NCBI GenBank assembly: GCA_032027205.1
Contig: JAVSMN010000001.1
Span: 1,302,001-1,366,000, forward strand
Direction of reading: 5' to 3'
Source: Zeimonas sp032027205
Lineage (GTDB): Bacteria > Pseudomonadota > Gammaproteobacteria > Burkholderiales > Burkholderiaceae_E
Length of the DNA stretch: 64,000 bases
Shown here: one piece after another, positions 30,635 through 39,142 of the stretch
Layout of the letters: every line of letters starts with the position of its first letter
How positions within the stretch are numbered: the first letter of the stretch is position 1
Notes under the pieces: model-generated
Told to the model about the DNA's origin: nothing
The model's input: the letters and a program-made list of their open reading frames with translations, nothing else
Database searches by the model: none
Position numbers and translations under genes: made by a program

Positions 30635-31261
30635 GTGGTTCCCGCACTTTCCTCCGCGCGGTTCGAAACCACCGTCGCCCGCCTCTCCCAGCTGCCCGAG
30701 TCCCGGCTCGCCGAAGTCGCCTTCGTCGGTCGTTCGAACGCGGGCAAGTCGTCCGCGCTCAACGCGCTATGCGGACAGCGCCGCCTCGCCTTCGCCAGCA
30801 AGACGCCGGGGCGCACGCAGGCGCTGAATTACTTCGCGCTCGGCCCGCAAGGAGTCCCGCCGCGCGCCTGGCTCGTCGACACGCCCGGCTACGGCTACGC
30901 GAGCGCGCCGCTGGAGGTAAAGCGCGGCTGGGACCAGCTCGCCGGACACTACCTGGCGCAGCGAAAGACGCTCGCCGGCGTCGTGCTCGTGCTCGACGTG
31001 CGTCGCGGGATCACCGAACTCGACCGCGGGGTACTGGCCTGGATCGCGGCCGACGTGCCGATCCTCGTGCTCGCCAGCAAATGCGACAAGCTCGGCAATG
31101 CCCAGCTCGCCATCGCGATGCGCGAGCTCGAGGATGCGCTGCGCGCCGAACAGCTGCCGAACCCGCTCGGTCTGCTATCGTTTTCCGCGACCCGCCGCAC
31201 CGGCGTCGACGAAGCGCGGGAGATCATCGCCGACTGGCTACGGCCCGGAGAGACGACATGA
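30635..31261 (+). CDS. engB: Ribosome biogenesis GTP-binding protein EngB/YsxC
   Basis: Essential GTPase (208 aa) for assembly of the 50S subunit and, in some bacteria, cell division. G1 GRSNAGKSSALNAL, G2 TPGRTQALNYF, G3 DTPGYGYA, G4 SKCDKL and G5 SATRRTG are in order. A GTG at 30635 gives the family-typical N-terminus (FETTVARLSQLPE); the longer open frame overlaps the divergent promoter region. The stop overlaps the hemB ATG, so the two are coupled. Confidence 0.93.
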   Translation: MVPALSSARFETTVARLSQLPESRLAEVAFVGRSNAGKSSALNALCGQRRLAFASKTPGRTQALNYFALGPQGVPPRAWLVDTPGYGYASAPLEVKRGWDQLAGHYLAQRKTLAGVVLVLDVRRGITELDRGVLAWIAADVPILVLASKCDKLGNAQLAIAMRELEDALRAEQLPNPLGLLSFSATRRTGVDEAREIIADWLRPGETT

Positions 31262-32274
31262 AACACGACACCCCCCGCGCGGCCTTTCCGTTCGTGCGGA
31301 TGCGTCGCCTGCGGCGCGACGACTTCTCGCGCCGACTGGTGCGCGAGCACCGTCTGTCCGTGGACGATCTGATCTATCCGATCTTCGTACTCGACGGCGC
31401 CTCGCGCACGCAGGCCGTCGCGTCGATGCCGGGCGTAGAGCGTTCGAGCGTCGATCGGCTGCCGGCGATCGCCGAGCAGTGCGTGCAGCTCGGCATTCCG
31501 GTGCTCGCGCTGTTCCCGGTGATCGAGCCTTCGGCCAAGAGCGCCGACGGCGCGGCCGCCGCCGATCCCGACGGCCTCGTGCCGCGCGCCGTTCGCGAAA
31601 TCAAGAAGCGCTTCCCGCAACTCGGCGTGCTCACCGACGTCGCGCTCGACCCCTATACGACGCACGGACAGGACGGCGTCGTCGACGAGAACGGCTACGT
31701 GCTGAACGACGTCACCGTCGAAATCCTTCGCCGGCAGGCGCTGGTGCAGGCCGAAGCCGGCGTCGACATCGTCGCGCCCTCCGACATGATGGACGGGCGC
31801 ATCGGCGCGATCCGCGCATCGCTCGAGGAAGCGGGTCACATCCACACGAAGATCATGGCGTACTCGGCAAAGTACGCGTCGGGCTTCTACGGCCCCTTCC
31901 GCGACGCCGTCGGCTCCGCAGGCAACCTCGGCAAGGGCGACAAGAAGACCTACCAGATGGACCCGGGCAACTCGGACGAAGCGCTGCGCGAGGTCGCGCT
32001 CGACCTCGCCGAAGGCGCCGACATGGTGATGGTCAAGCCCGGCATGCCGTACCTGGACATCGTGCGTCGCGTGAAGGACGAGTTCCGCTGTCCGACCTTC
32101 GTCTACCAGGTGAGCGGCGAGTATTCGATGCTCAAGGCGGCGGCGGCCAATGGCTGGCTCGACGAGCGCGCCGTGGTCCTCGAATCGCTGCTCGCGATGC
32201 GACGCGCCGGCGCCGACGGAGTCCTCACCTACTTTGCGCGCGACGCGGCGCGCTGGCTGCACGAGACGCGCTGA
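31258..32274 (+). CDS. hemB: Delta-aminolevulinic acid dehydratase (porphobilinogen synthase)
   Basis: Condenses two 5-aminolevulinate molecules to porphobilinogen in heme synthesis (338 aa). The Schiff-base lysines are K205 in YSAKYAS and K260 in MVKPGMPYLD. The metal-site segment at residues 127-140, DVALDPYTTHGQDG, has Asp/Ala where zinc enzymes have cysteines, so this is the zinc-independent, magnesium-type enzyme. Heme supply fits the neighbouring cytochrome genes. The start is a four-base overlap with engB. Confidence 0.96.
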   Translation: MKHDTPRAAFPFVRMRRLRRDDFSRRLVREHRLSVDDLIYPIFVLDGASRTQAVASMPGVERSSVDRLPAIAEQCVQLGIPVLALFPVIEPSAKSADGAAAADPDGLVPRAVREIKKRFPQLGVLTDVALDPYTTHGQDGVVDENGYVLNDVTVEILRRQALVQAEAGVDIVAPSDMMDGRIGAIRASLEEAGHIHTKIMAYSAKYASGFYGPFRDAVGSAGNLGKGDKKTYQMDPGNSDEALREVALDLAEGADMVMVKPGMPYLDIVRRVKDEFRCPTFVYQVSGEYSMLKAAAANGWLDERAVVLESLLAMRRAGADGVLTYFARDAARWLHETR

Positions 32275-32290
32275 CGCGGTCCGCGCAGCG

Positions 32291-33364
32291 ATGGAGCTGA
32301 TCATCGTCGGCGCCGAAGGCGCCTCGGTCGTCGACGCGCTGAACGTCCTGCCCGACGGCGCCTTCGTCTGGTGCGATTGCGTCTACGCCGACGGCCCGGT
32401 GTGGACCGCGCCGGTGCAGCAGCTCACCGGCATCCACGTGCTCGACGAGCACCTGCGCGACGCAGAGAACGTCGCGCATCCGTCGTCCTTCGATTCGACG
32501 AACGACTACGAGATCATCGTCTTCCGGGGACTGGCGCTGCGCGTCGAAGCGCTCGACGCAGACGACGTCATCCATGTGAAGACCCGCCCGGTCGTGTTCT
32601 TCCTGTTCCCGCGCGTGCTGGTCACCGTGCGCGCGCCCGACAGCCGGCTGATGGCGAGCACCCGCACCCGCCTGATGAGCGCGGCCGGGCGCACGCGGTT
32701 GCCTTCGCAGCCCGAGGAGCTGATGCTGCGCATCCTCAACGCGATGATCGACCGCTACCTCGAACTGCGCCAGCCGCTGTCCGCGCAATACGAGCGATGG
32801 CAGCGACAGTTGCTCGACACGCGTCGGTCCTTCAGCGACTGGTATTCGTTGCTCGAAGCGCGGCGCGAGGTGCGTCGCCTGGAGGACCTTTGCGAGGAGC
32901 AGCTCGACGCAATCCAGGAGTGGCGCGACGAGCGCCTGGAGCACCACGAGGGCGGCGGCCTGGGCGAAGTGCTGCTGGTGCGCACGAGCGACCTCGTCGA
33001 GCACATCCACCGCGTGCGCAGCCACGCGCAGCGGCTCGAATCGTCGCTCGAGAACGCGGTGCAACTGCATTTCTCGGCCACCGCATACCGCACCAACGAG
33101 ATCGTGCGGGCGCTCACCGCGATCACGGCCGTGTTCATGCCGCTGACGCTGATCACCGGCATCTTCGGGATGAATTTCGAGTACATCCCGTGGCTGCACT
33201 CGCGTGCCGGCTTCTGGTGGACGATGGGAGCGATGTTCGCGCTGGGCGTGCTGATGCTGCTGTTCCTGCGTGCGCGCGAGGTGCTGTCGGCGTCGGCGCT
33301 GCTCGGCAACCGTTCGGCGCGCCGTCGGCGCCGGCGCAGGGATGCGTCGAGCGTGTACGACTAG
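32291..33364 (+). CDS. CorA-family divalent cation transporter
   Basis: 357 aa, with a large soluble N-terminal domain, a long helical region (about residues 150-285) and two C-terminal membrane helices. The family signature GMNF follows the first helix (LTAITAVFMPLTLITGIFGMNFE), placing it in the CorA/ZntB superfamily; these pentameric channels move Mg2+, Co2+ or, for ZntB, Zn2+. The CorA selectivity loop MPEL is replaced by EYIPWL, so the ion cannot be named. The basic tail RRRRRRRD is notable. It starts 16 bases after hemB. Confidence 0.88.
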   Translation: MELIIVGAEGASVVDALNVLPDGAFVWCDCVYADGPVWTAPVQQLTGIHVLDEHLRDAENVAHPSSFDSTNDYEIIVFRGLALRVEALDADDVIHVKTRPVVFFLFPRVLVTVRAPDSRLMASTRTRLMSAAGRTRLPSQPEELMLRILNAMIDRYLELRQPLSAQYERWQRQLLDTRRSFSDWYSLLEARREVRRLEDLCEEQLDAIQEWRDERLEHHEGGGLGEVLLVRTSDLVEHIHRVRSHAQRLESSLENAVQLHFSATAYRTNEIVRALTAITAVFMPLTLITGIFGMNFEYIPWLHSRAGFWWTMGAMFALGVLMLLFLRAREVLSASALLGNRSARRRRRRRDASSVYD

Positions 33365-33381
33365 CGGATCGGCGTGCTCGA

Positions 33382-33726
33382 TCAGGAATCGGCGTCGGAC
33401 GCGGTCTCGTTGACCGCCCATTGCGCATACGCCGGCCACACCTGCTCGGGCGCGAGCGTCACGATCTCCGGCACGTCGTACGGATGCAGCGCGGCGAGCC
33501 GGCGCACGCATTCGTCGTGCCGCACGCGGGTCGTCTTCACCAGCAGCGTGATCTCGTCCGCGGTCTCGACGGCACCCTGCCATCGGTAGACCGAGCGGCA
33601 GGCGCCCAGTACGTTGACGCAAGCCGCCAGGCGTTCGTCGACCAGCGCATGGGCGATCGTCGCTGCGACCGACCCGTCGGGGACGTTGGAGACGACGAGC
33701 CGCAGTTCGGTTTCAGTGCCGGGCAT
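33382..33726 (-). CDS. cutA: Divalent-cation tolerance protein CutA
   Basis: 114 aa trimeric, PII-like cytoplasmic protein linked genetically to copper tolerance; its biochemical role is unsettled. Conserved features are the ACVNVLG segment, the YRWQGAVETADEITLLVKTT core and HPYDVPEIVTL near the end. The start at 33726 has GAGG upstream. It lies five bases after the ABC permease stop, in the same transcription direction, and converges with the CorA-type gene. Confidence 0.92.
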   Translation of the reverse strand: MPGTETELRLVVSNVPDGSVAATIAHALVDERLAACVNVLGACRSVYRWQGAVETADEITLLVKTTRVRHDECVRRLAALHPYDVPEIVTLAPEQVWPAYAQWAVNETASDADS

Positions 33727-33731
33727 GGCAT

Positions 33732-34511
33732 TCACCTCGCGTAGCGTCGGCGCGTGAGCACGAGCGCGATGTACAGCGCGGCCGCGGTATAGGCGAGCAA
33801 CGTCGCCAGCGGAACGATGGGCTCGGCCGGAAGCCGCCCGAGCACGAGCGGGCGGGCCAGCTCCACCGCCGGTGCGAGCGGCAGCGCATGCGCGATCGCA
33901 GCGAGCCAGTGCGGCAATTGCTCCATCGGGAAGTAGACCCCCGAGATGAACGTGAGCGGCGTGATCACCAGCGTGAAATAGAAAGTGAAAAAGTCGTAGC
34001 CGCGCGCGAGCGCGTTCACGCACAACCCGATCGCGCTGAAGCACAGCCCGGCGAGCGCGACAACGAGAATTGCCAGCGGCAGCGTCGGCGCGCGCGAGAT
34101 GCCCAGCACCCAGACGACGACGAGGATCGCGAAACCCGACAGCAGCGCCTTCGCGCCCGCCCACGCCCACTCGGCAATGACGATGTCGTCGAGTTCGAGC
34201 GGCGCGTTCATCAGCGACTCCCAGGTGCGCTGCACGTGCATGCGCGAAAACGCCGAGTACAGCGACTCGAAGCTCGCCGCCATCATCGTGCTCATGCACA
34301 TCGAACCCGCAGCGAGGAAGACGATGTACGGCACGCCTTCGACGTACTCGAGCAGGCTGCCCAGGCCGTAGCCGAAAGCCAGCAGGATGATCAGCGGATC
34401 CGCGACGTTGCCGATGACGCTGGCGAAGGCTAGCTTGCGCCACACCAGCAGATTGCGCCGGAAGACCGGCACGAAGCGCAGCGAGAAGCGTGGGAGCGCG
34501 TAGGTGTTCAT
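33732..34511 (-). CDS. ABC-2 type transporter permease (NodJ-like)
   Basis: 259 aa membrane permease with about six helices and the ABC-2 signature region near the C-terminus (FTFYFTLVITPLTFISGVYFPMEQLP). The NodJ-type N-terminus MNTYALPRFSLRFVPVFRRN sets the start at 34511. NodJ of rhizobia exports lipochitooligosaccharides with NodI; in free-living betaproteobacteria the substrate is unknown. The partner ATPase is encoded upstream, 231 bases away. Confidence 0.85.
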   Translation of the reverse strand: MNTYALPRFSLRFVPVFRRNLLVWRKLAFASVIGNVADPLIILLAFGYGLGSLLEYVEGVPYIVFLAAGSMCMSTMMAASFESLYSAFSRMHVQRTWESLMNAPLELDDIVIAEWAWAGAKALLSGFAILVVVWVLGISRAPTLPLAILVVALAGLCFSAIGLCVNALARGYDFFTFYFTLVITPLTFISGVYFPMEQLPHWLAAIAHALPLAPAVELARPLVLGRLPAEPIVPLATLLAYTAAALYIALVLTRRRYAR

Positions 34512-34742
34512 CGCGCGAAACGTGGGCGCGCGCAGAGGCGCGGGATGAACGCCACCGCTTTCGTTTCGCACGCCATGAACGTTCCCCGAGCGGCAGTCGG
34601 CAGCGGGCCGGTTGGCGCTTGGCGCCGGACGCGCGGAGCGGCGATGTGCGTACCGGGGCGATTCAGCGGCGCCGAGCAGCGCAGCCTCGGGGCCGGCGCG
34701 CGGAGCGCGCTTCGTTTCTCTGACAACGAATGCCGCGTCACG

Positions 34743-35669
34743 TCAATCCCGCAAATCCCGCCCGGTGAGCTTCAGGAACACGTCCTCGAGGTTCGCCGGC
34801 CGCTGCAGCGTATGCAACGCCGGCGTCGCCTCGGCCGCGTCCGCGCACGCCCGACGCGCGGTGTCGATATCACTGCAATAGAGAAACGCCGTCTCGCCGA
34901 CCAGCTCCACGCGTTGCGCCAAGCGCGGCGCCGACTCGCGCGACCACGCCGCCACCCCATCGCCGGTCACCTCGATCACCTGCGGCTCGATCTGCCCGCG
35001 GATCAGCGCACGCGGCGAATCGAGCGCGATCAGCGTGCCGTGATCGATGATCGCGATGCGATCGCACAGCCGTTCGGCCTCTTCCATGAAATGCGTCGTC
35101 AGCACGATCGTCTTGCCCCGCGCGATCAGCTGCCGTAGCCGCTCCCACATCAGATGGCGCGCCTGCGGATCGAGACCGGTCGTCGGTTCGTCGAGGAACA
35201 GCACTTCGGGGTCGTTGACGAGCGCGCGGGCGAGCGTCAGTCGTCGGCGCATACCTCCCGAAAGCTCGTCGATGCGCGCGTCGCGCTTGTGCGCGAGCCC
35301 GGCAAAGTCGAGCAACTCGTCCAGGCGCGCGGCGACCGCCGCGCGCGACAGGCCGAAGTAGCGCCCGAAGACGAGCAGGTTCTCGGCGACCGTGAAGTCG
35401 GGATCGAGCGAGTCGTTCTGCGGAACGACGCCGACGCGCGCACGCGCCTCGCGCGCGCGCATCGGGATCGGCAAGCCCAGCAGCTCGATCGAGCCCGCGG
35501 AGGGCTCGACCAGGCCGAGCGCGGCCTTCAGCGTGGTGCTCTTGCCGGCGCCGTTGGGCCCCAGCAGCCCGAAGCACTCGCCCGCCTCGACCGAGAAATC
35601 GAGGCCGGCGATCGCCTCGAAGCTGCCGAAGCGCTTGCGCAGCCCCCGGACGGTGAGGACCTCGGCCAA
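34743..35669 (-). CDS. ABC transporter ATP-binding protein (NodI-like)
   Basis: 308 aa ATPase that energises the NodJ-like permease. Walker A GPNGAGKS (K43), Q-loop VPQNDSLDPDFTV, signature LSGGMRRRLTLARAL, Walker B LFLDEPTTGLDP and H-loop TTHFMEEAERLC are intact. The C-terminal accessory region ends in LEDVFLKLTGRDLRD, as in NodI/drug-efflux ATPases. It lies 25 bases beyond the end of rplQ and may receive readthrough from the ribosomal operon. Confidence 0.9.
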   Translation of the reverse strand: MAEVLTVRGLRKRFGSFEAIAGLDFSVEAGECFGLLGPNGAGKSTTLKAALGLVEPSAGSIELLGLPIPMRAREARARVGVVPQNDSLDPDFTVAENLLVFGRYFGLSRAAVAARLDELLDFAGLAHKRDARIDELSGGMRRRLTLARALVNDPEVLFLDEPTTGLDPQARHLMWERLRQLIARGKTIVLTTHFMEEAERLCDRIAIIDHGTLIALDSPRALIRGQIEPQVIEVTGDGVAAWSRESAPRLAQRVELVGETAFLYCSDIDTARRACADAAEATPALHTLQRPANLEDVFLKLTGRDLRD

Positions 35670-35694
35670 GCCGTAGCGGCGCGAGCCGGAAGAA

Positions 35695-36087
35695 TCAGCT
35701 CGCGCTGTCCTCTTCGCCCTCGACGGGCTCGGGACGATCGACGAGTTCGATCAGCGCCATCGGGGCAGCATCGCCCACCCGGAAGCCGAACTTCAGGATG
35801 CGCAGGTAGCCGCCGTTGCGCGTGGCGTAGCGCGGGCCCAGCTCGTCGAAGAGCTTGACGACCATCTCGCGGTCGCGCAGCCGATCGAAGGCCAGGCGCC
35901 GGTTCGACAGCGACGGCTTCTTGCCCAGCGTGATGATCGGCTCGACGACGCGGCGCAGTTCCTTCGCCTTCGGCAGCGTGGTCTTGATCAGCTCGTGGCG
36001 CAGCAGCGAGTTGCACATGTTGCGCAGCATCGCCTCGCGATGGCTGCTCGTTCGATTCAGTTTTCGCAGTCCGTGACCGTGACGCAT
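35695..36087 (-). CDS. rplQ: 50S ribosomal protein L17
   Basis: 130 aa protein at the exit-tunnel side of the large subunit. The N-terminus MRHGHGLRKLNRTSSHREAM and the HELIKTTLPKAKELRRVVEP segment are diagnostic. The acidic C-terminal tail (EGEEDSAS) is typical of betaproteobacteria. GAGGAA precedes the ATG. Last gene of the alpha operon, 36 bases after rpoA. Confidence 0.97.
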   Translation of the reverse strand: MRHGHGLRKLNRTSSHREAMLRNMCNSLLRHELIKTTLPKAKELRRVVEPIITLGKKPSLSNRRLAFDRLRDREMVVKLFDELGPRYATRNGGYLRILKFGFRVGDAAPMALIELVDRPEPVEGEEDSAS

Positions 36088-36123
36088 GACGGTTCCTCGC
36101 GCTCTCGGCTTCGTTCGTTTTGG

Positions 36124-37116
36124 TCAGGGGCGCTCGAGCCCGGCCGGCGGCCAGTTCTCGAGCTTCATGCCGAGCGTCAGTCCGCGCGACGCCAGCACTT
36201 CCTTGATCTCGTTGAGGGACTTGCGCCCCAGGTTCGGCGTCTTCAGCAGCTCGTTCTCGGTGCGCTGGATCAGGTCGCCGATGTAGTAGATGTTCTCCGC
36301 CTTCAGGCAGTTGGCCGAGCGCACGGTGAGCTCGAGGTCGTCGACCGGCCGCAGCAGCAGCGGATCGATCTGCGGGCCGCGCATGCCGCCGATCGTCGCC
36401 GTCGGCTCGGCAGCCGGCTCGGCGCCGCCTTCGAGCGCCGCGAACACCGACAACTGCTCGACGAGAATGCGCGCCGACTGGCGCACCGCTTCCTCGGGCG
36501 CGATCACGCCGTTGGTCTCGACGTCGACGACGAGCCGGTCGAGGTCGGTGCGCTGCTCGACGCGAGCACTCTCGACCTGGTAGCTCACGCGGCGCACCGG
36601 CGAGAACGACGCATCGAGCACGATCTTGCCGATCGTCTTGGTCTCGGCGGGGCTGCGCAGGTTGCCGGGCAGGTAGCCGCGCCCGCGCTCGACCTTGATC
36701 GACATGTCGAGCTTGCCGCCGTCGGTGAGCGTGGCGACGACGTGCTCGGGATTGATCACCTCGACGTCATGCGGCACGTCGATGTCGCCGGCGGTGACCG
36801 GGCCGGGCGAGTCCTTGCGCAGCGTGAGGAACACCTCGTCGCGGTTGTGCAGCCGGAAGGTGACGCCCTTCAGGTTCAACAGCAGGTCGACGACGTCTTC
36901 GCGCACGCCGTCGATCGTCGAGTACTCGTGCACGACACCCGAGATCTGCACCTCGGTGGGTGCGTAGCCGACCATCGAGGACAGCAGCACGCGACGAAGC
37001 GCATTGCCCAGCGTGTGTCCGTAGCCGCGCTCGAACGGCTCCATCACGACGCGGGCATGCGATGCACCGAGCTGCTCCACCTCGACGATGCGCGGCTTCA
37101 GCATGGCAGTCTGCAT
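36124..37116 (-). CDS. rpoA: DNA-directed RNA polymerase subunit alpha
   Basis: 330 aa. The N-terminal domain (about residues 1-235) dimerises and nucleates polymerase assembly; HTLGNALRRVLLSSM is its signature. A flexible linker rich in Glu, Ala and Pro precedes the C-terminal domain (about 250-330) with CLKAENIYYIGDLIQ and PNLGRKSLNEIKEVLASRGL, which contacts UP elements and activators. GAGAGGAA a few bases upstream supports the ATG at 37116 over the later ATG (MLKPR). Confidence 0.98.
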   Translation of the reverse strand: MQTAMLKPRIVEVEQLGASHARVVMEPFERGYGHTLGNALRRVLLSSMVGYAPTEVQISGVVHEYSTIDGVREDVVDLLLNLKGVTFRLHNRDEVFLTLRKDSPGPVTAGDIDVPHDVEVINPEHVVATLTDGGKLDMSIKVERGRGYLPGNLRSPAETKTIGKIVLDASFSPVRRVSYQVESARVEQRTDLDRLVVDVETNGVIAPEEAVRQSARILVEQLSVFAALEGGAEPAAEPTATIGGMRGPQIDPLLLRPVDDLELTVRSANCLKAENIYYIGDLIQRTENELLKTPNLGRKSLNEIKEVLASRGLTLGMKLENWPPAGLERP

Positions 37117-37130
37117 AGAATTCCTCTCGA

Positions 37131-37754
37131 TTAGCGCGAGTACAACTCGACGATCAGGCTTTCGTTGATGTCTCCGGCCAGGTCACCGCGGTCGGGCATC
37201 TGCTTGTACACGCCTTCCATCTTGTTCTTGTCGACCGAGACCCAGCCGGGGAAGCCGGTCTGCTCGGCGAGGTTCAGCGCGTCCTGCACGCGTGCCTGCT
37301 TGCGCGCCTTCTCGATGACGGCGACCACGTCGTTCGGCTTGACCAGCATCGACGGAATGTTCACCGACTGGCCGTTCAGCGTGACGGCGCGGTGTCCGAC
37401 CAGCTGGCGCGCCTCGGCACGAGTGGAGCCGAAGCCCATCCGATAGACGACGTTGTCCAGTCGCGATTCGAGCAACTGCAGCAGGTTCTCGCCGGTGTTG
37501 CCCTTGCGACGCTCGGCCTCCTCGAAATAGCGGCGGAACTGCCGCTCGAGGATGCCGTAGATGCGCTTGACCTTCTGTTTCTCGCGCAGCTGCAGTCCGT
37601 AGTCGGAGGGCCGCGCGCCCGACGTGCGGCCGTGCTGGCCGGGCTTGCTGTCGAGTTTGCATTTCGAATCGAGCCCGCGACGCGCGCTCTTCAGGAAGAG
37701 GTCCGTGCCTTCGCGACGGGAAAGCTTGGCCTTCGGTCCGATGTAACGTGCCAC
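37131..37754 (-). CDS. rpsD: 30S ribosomal protein S4
   Basis: 207 aa small-subunit assembly protein and, in many bacteria, translational repressor of the alpha operon. The N-terminus ARYIGPKAKLSRREGTDLFLKSARR and the S4 domain SRLDNVVYRMGFGSTRAEARQLVGH are canonical. The start codon is GTG at 37754 with a GAGAGGA ribosome-binding site. A 172-base gap carrying a long inverted repeat separates it from rpsK. Confidence 0.97.
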   Translation of the reverse strand: MARYIGPKAKLSRREGTDLFLKSARRGLDSKCKLDSKPGQHGRTSGARPSDYGLQLREKQKVKRIYGILERQFRRYFEEAERRKGNTGENLLQLLESRLDNVVYRMGFGSTRAEARQLVGHRAVTLNGQSVNIPSMLVKPNDVVAVIEKARKQARVQDALNLAEQTGFPGWVSVDKNKMEGVYKQMPDRGDLAGDINESLIVELYSR

Positions 37755-37855
37755 TTGAAAATCCTCTCTATACGCGAATCGCTTCGCGGTCAGTCCGTCT
37801 CTGGAACCCGGCCCGTGGGAGGCCTATCGGGTGACGGACAGTGGGCTTGAACGAA

Positions 37856-37927
37856 AGTGAAGGGTGAAGGGGAGAAGCGAAGCGCGGTGAGCGTTGCCGT
37901 CGAGGCCGTTGCCCTTCGCCCTTCACT
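37856..37927 (-). repeat. Long inverted repeat between rpsK and rpsD
   Basis: AGTGAAGGGTGAAGGG at 37856-37871 pairs with CCCTTCGCCCTTCACT at 37912-37927, with a single mismatch over 16 bases and a 40-base loop. The right arm ends on the first base of the rpsK stop codon. In the transcript this is a stable stem-loop in the gap between the two genes. Similar G-rich motifs occur in the tuf-rpsJ gap. Confidence 0.7.
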
Positions 37928-38343
37928 CAGATCCTTCTCTTCTTCGGAGGCCGACATCCGTTGTGCGGAATCGGCGTGACGTCCTGGATCTGCATGATCT
38001 TGATGCCGAGCGCGTTCAAAGCGCGCACCGAAGACTCGCGACCCGGTCCGGGTCCGCGGATCAGCACCTCGAGGTTGCGGATGCCGCACTCCTGCGCTGC
38101 GCGCCCAGCCGCCTCGGCGGCTACCTGCGCCGCGAACGGCGTGGACTTGCGCGAGCCCTTGAAGCCCGCGCCGCCCGACGACGCCCACGACAGCGTGTTG
38201 CCCTGCCGATCGGTGATCGTGATGATCGTGTTGTTGAACGACGCATGCACGTGCGCGATTCCGTCGGAGACGTTCTTGCGCGCCTTCTTGCGTGCCCGCG
38301 ATGCGGCGGCCTGCTGCGCAGCCGATTGTGACCTGGTTGCCAT
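37927..38343 (-). CDS. rpsK: 30S ribosomal protein S11
   Basis: 138 aa platform protein of the small subunit, contacting the mRNA exit. Conserved GIAHVHASFNNTIITITDRQGN and the C-terminal DVTPIPHNGCRPPKKRRI are present. The N-terminus has the Ala/Lys-rich stretch normal for betaproteobacteria. AAGGGG precedes the ATG. It lies 12 bases after rpsM. Confidence 0.98.
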   Translation of the reverse strand: MATRSQSAAQQAAASRARKKARKNVSDGIAHVHASFNNTIITITDRQGNTLSWASSGGAGFKGSRKSTPFAAQVAAEAAGRAAQECGIRNLEVLIRGPGPGRESSVRALNALGIKIMQIQDVTPIPHNGCRPPKKRRI

Positions 38344-38355
38344 CGACGAAACCCC

Positions 38356-38721
38356 TTATTTCTTCAGTGCGACGCCGGCGCGACGCGGGCCCTTGCGCGT
38401 GCGTGCATTCGTGCGCGTGCGCTGGCCACGAACGGGCAGTCCGCGACGATGACGATTGCCGCGATAGCAACCGAGATCCATCAGCCGCTTGATCGACATC
38501 GACACCTCGCGGCGCAGGTCGCCCTCGATGGTGAAGCGCCCGATCTGGTCGCGCAGCCGTTCGAGCTCCGCGTCGTTCAGGTCCTTGACCTTCTTCTCGA
38601 ACGGAACGTTCGCCGCTTCGCAGATCTGCCGCGCGCGCGCACGGCCGATGCCGTAGATCGCGGTCAGCCCGATCTCGGTGTGCTGGCGGTCCGGGATGTT
38701 GATGCCGGCAATGCGTGCCAT
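38356..38721 (-). CDS. rpsM: 30S ribosomal protein S13
   Basis: 121 aa head protein of the small subunit, forming bridges to the 50S subunit. MARIAGINIPDRQH, AIYGIGRARARQIC (helix-hairpin-helix) and the C-terminal RGLPVRGQRTRTNARTRKGPRR are diagnostic. GAGAGGA lies upstream of the ATG. First gene of the classical alpha group, 13 bases after rpmJ. Confidence 0.98.
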   Translation of the reverse strand: MARIAGINIPDRQHTEIGLTAIYGIGRARARQICEAANVPFEKKVKDLNDAELERLRDQIGRFTIEGDLRREVSMSIKRLMDLGCYRGNRHRRGLPVRGQRTRTNARTRKGPRRAGVALKK

Positions 38722-38734
38722 CGCTTTTCCTCTC

Positions 38735-38848
38735 TCAGCCCTGACGCTGCTTGTGCCGCGGGTCGGTGCAGATCACGCGCACGACGCCGTTGCGCTTGAT
38801 GATCTTGCAGTTGCGGCAGATCTTCTTCACCGAAGCCATCACTTTCAT
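38735..38848 (-). CDS. rpmJ: 50S ribosomal protein L36
   Basis: 37 aa zinc-ribbon protein of the large subunit. MKVMASVKKICRNCKIIKR starts it and HKQRQG ends it. Zinc ligands are C11, C14, C27 and H32, so it is the zinc-binding (C+) form. It lies between infA and rpsM as in other proteobacteria. Confidence 0.96.
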   Translation of the reverse strand: MKVMASVKKICRNCKIIKRNGVVRVICTDPRHKQRQG

Positions 38849-38864
38849 TGCTCACCTCGCAGTC

Positions 38865-39083
38865 TCATCGCGCGCGGAAGACGATCCGCGCCCTCGACAG
38901 GTCGTACGGCGTCAGTTCCACCGTGACCTTGTCGCCCGGCAGGATGCGTATGTAGTGCATGCGCATCTTCCCGGATATGTACCCCAGAACTATGTGTCCG
39001 TTTTCCAGCCGGACGCGAAACGTTGCGTTGGGCAGGTTCTCGACGACCTCGCCCTGCATCTGGATGACGTCTTCCTTGCTCAT
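38865..39083 (-). CDS. infA: Translation initiation factor IF-1
   Basis: 72 aa OB-fold protein that occupies the A site of the 30S subunit during initiation. MSKEDVIQMQGEVVENLPNA and GKMRMHYIRILPGDKV are characteristic, and the length is exactly that of the family. It lies between secY and rpmJ, as usual for beta-proteobacterial spc operons. The longer frame upstream is a shadow of secY. Confidence 0.97.
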   Translation of the reverse strand: MSKEDVIQMQGEVVENLPNATFRVRLENGHIVLGYISGKMRMHYIRILPGDKVTVELTPYDLSRARIVFRAR

Positions 39084-39142
39084 CGCTCCGCAGCACCAGG
39101 CCTCGTGTCCGAACCTTCGCCAGTGGCTCGACCCGCGCGGCC

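Noticed and set aside
34512..34742. Short open frames between the NodJ-like and NodI-like genes
   Set aside because: All overlap each other in several frames and show no family resemblance, signal or ribosome-binding site.
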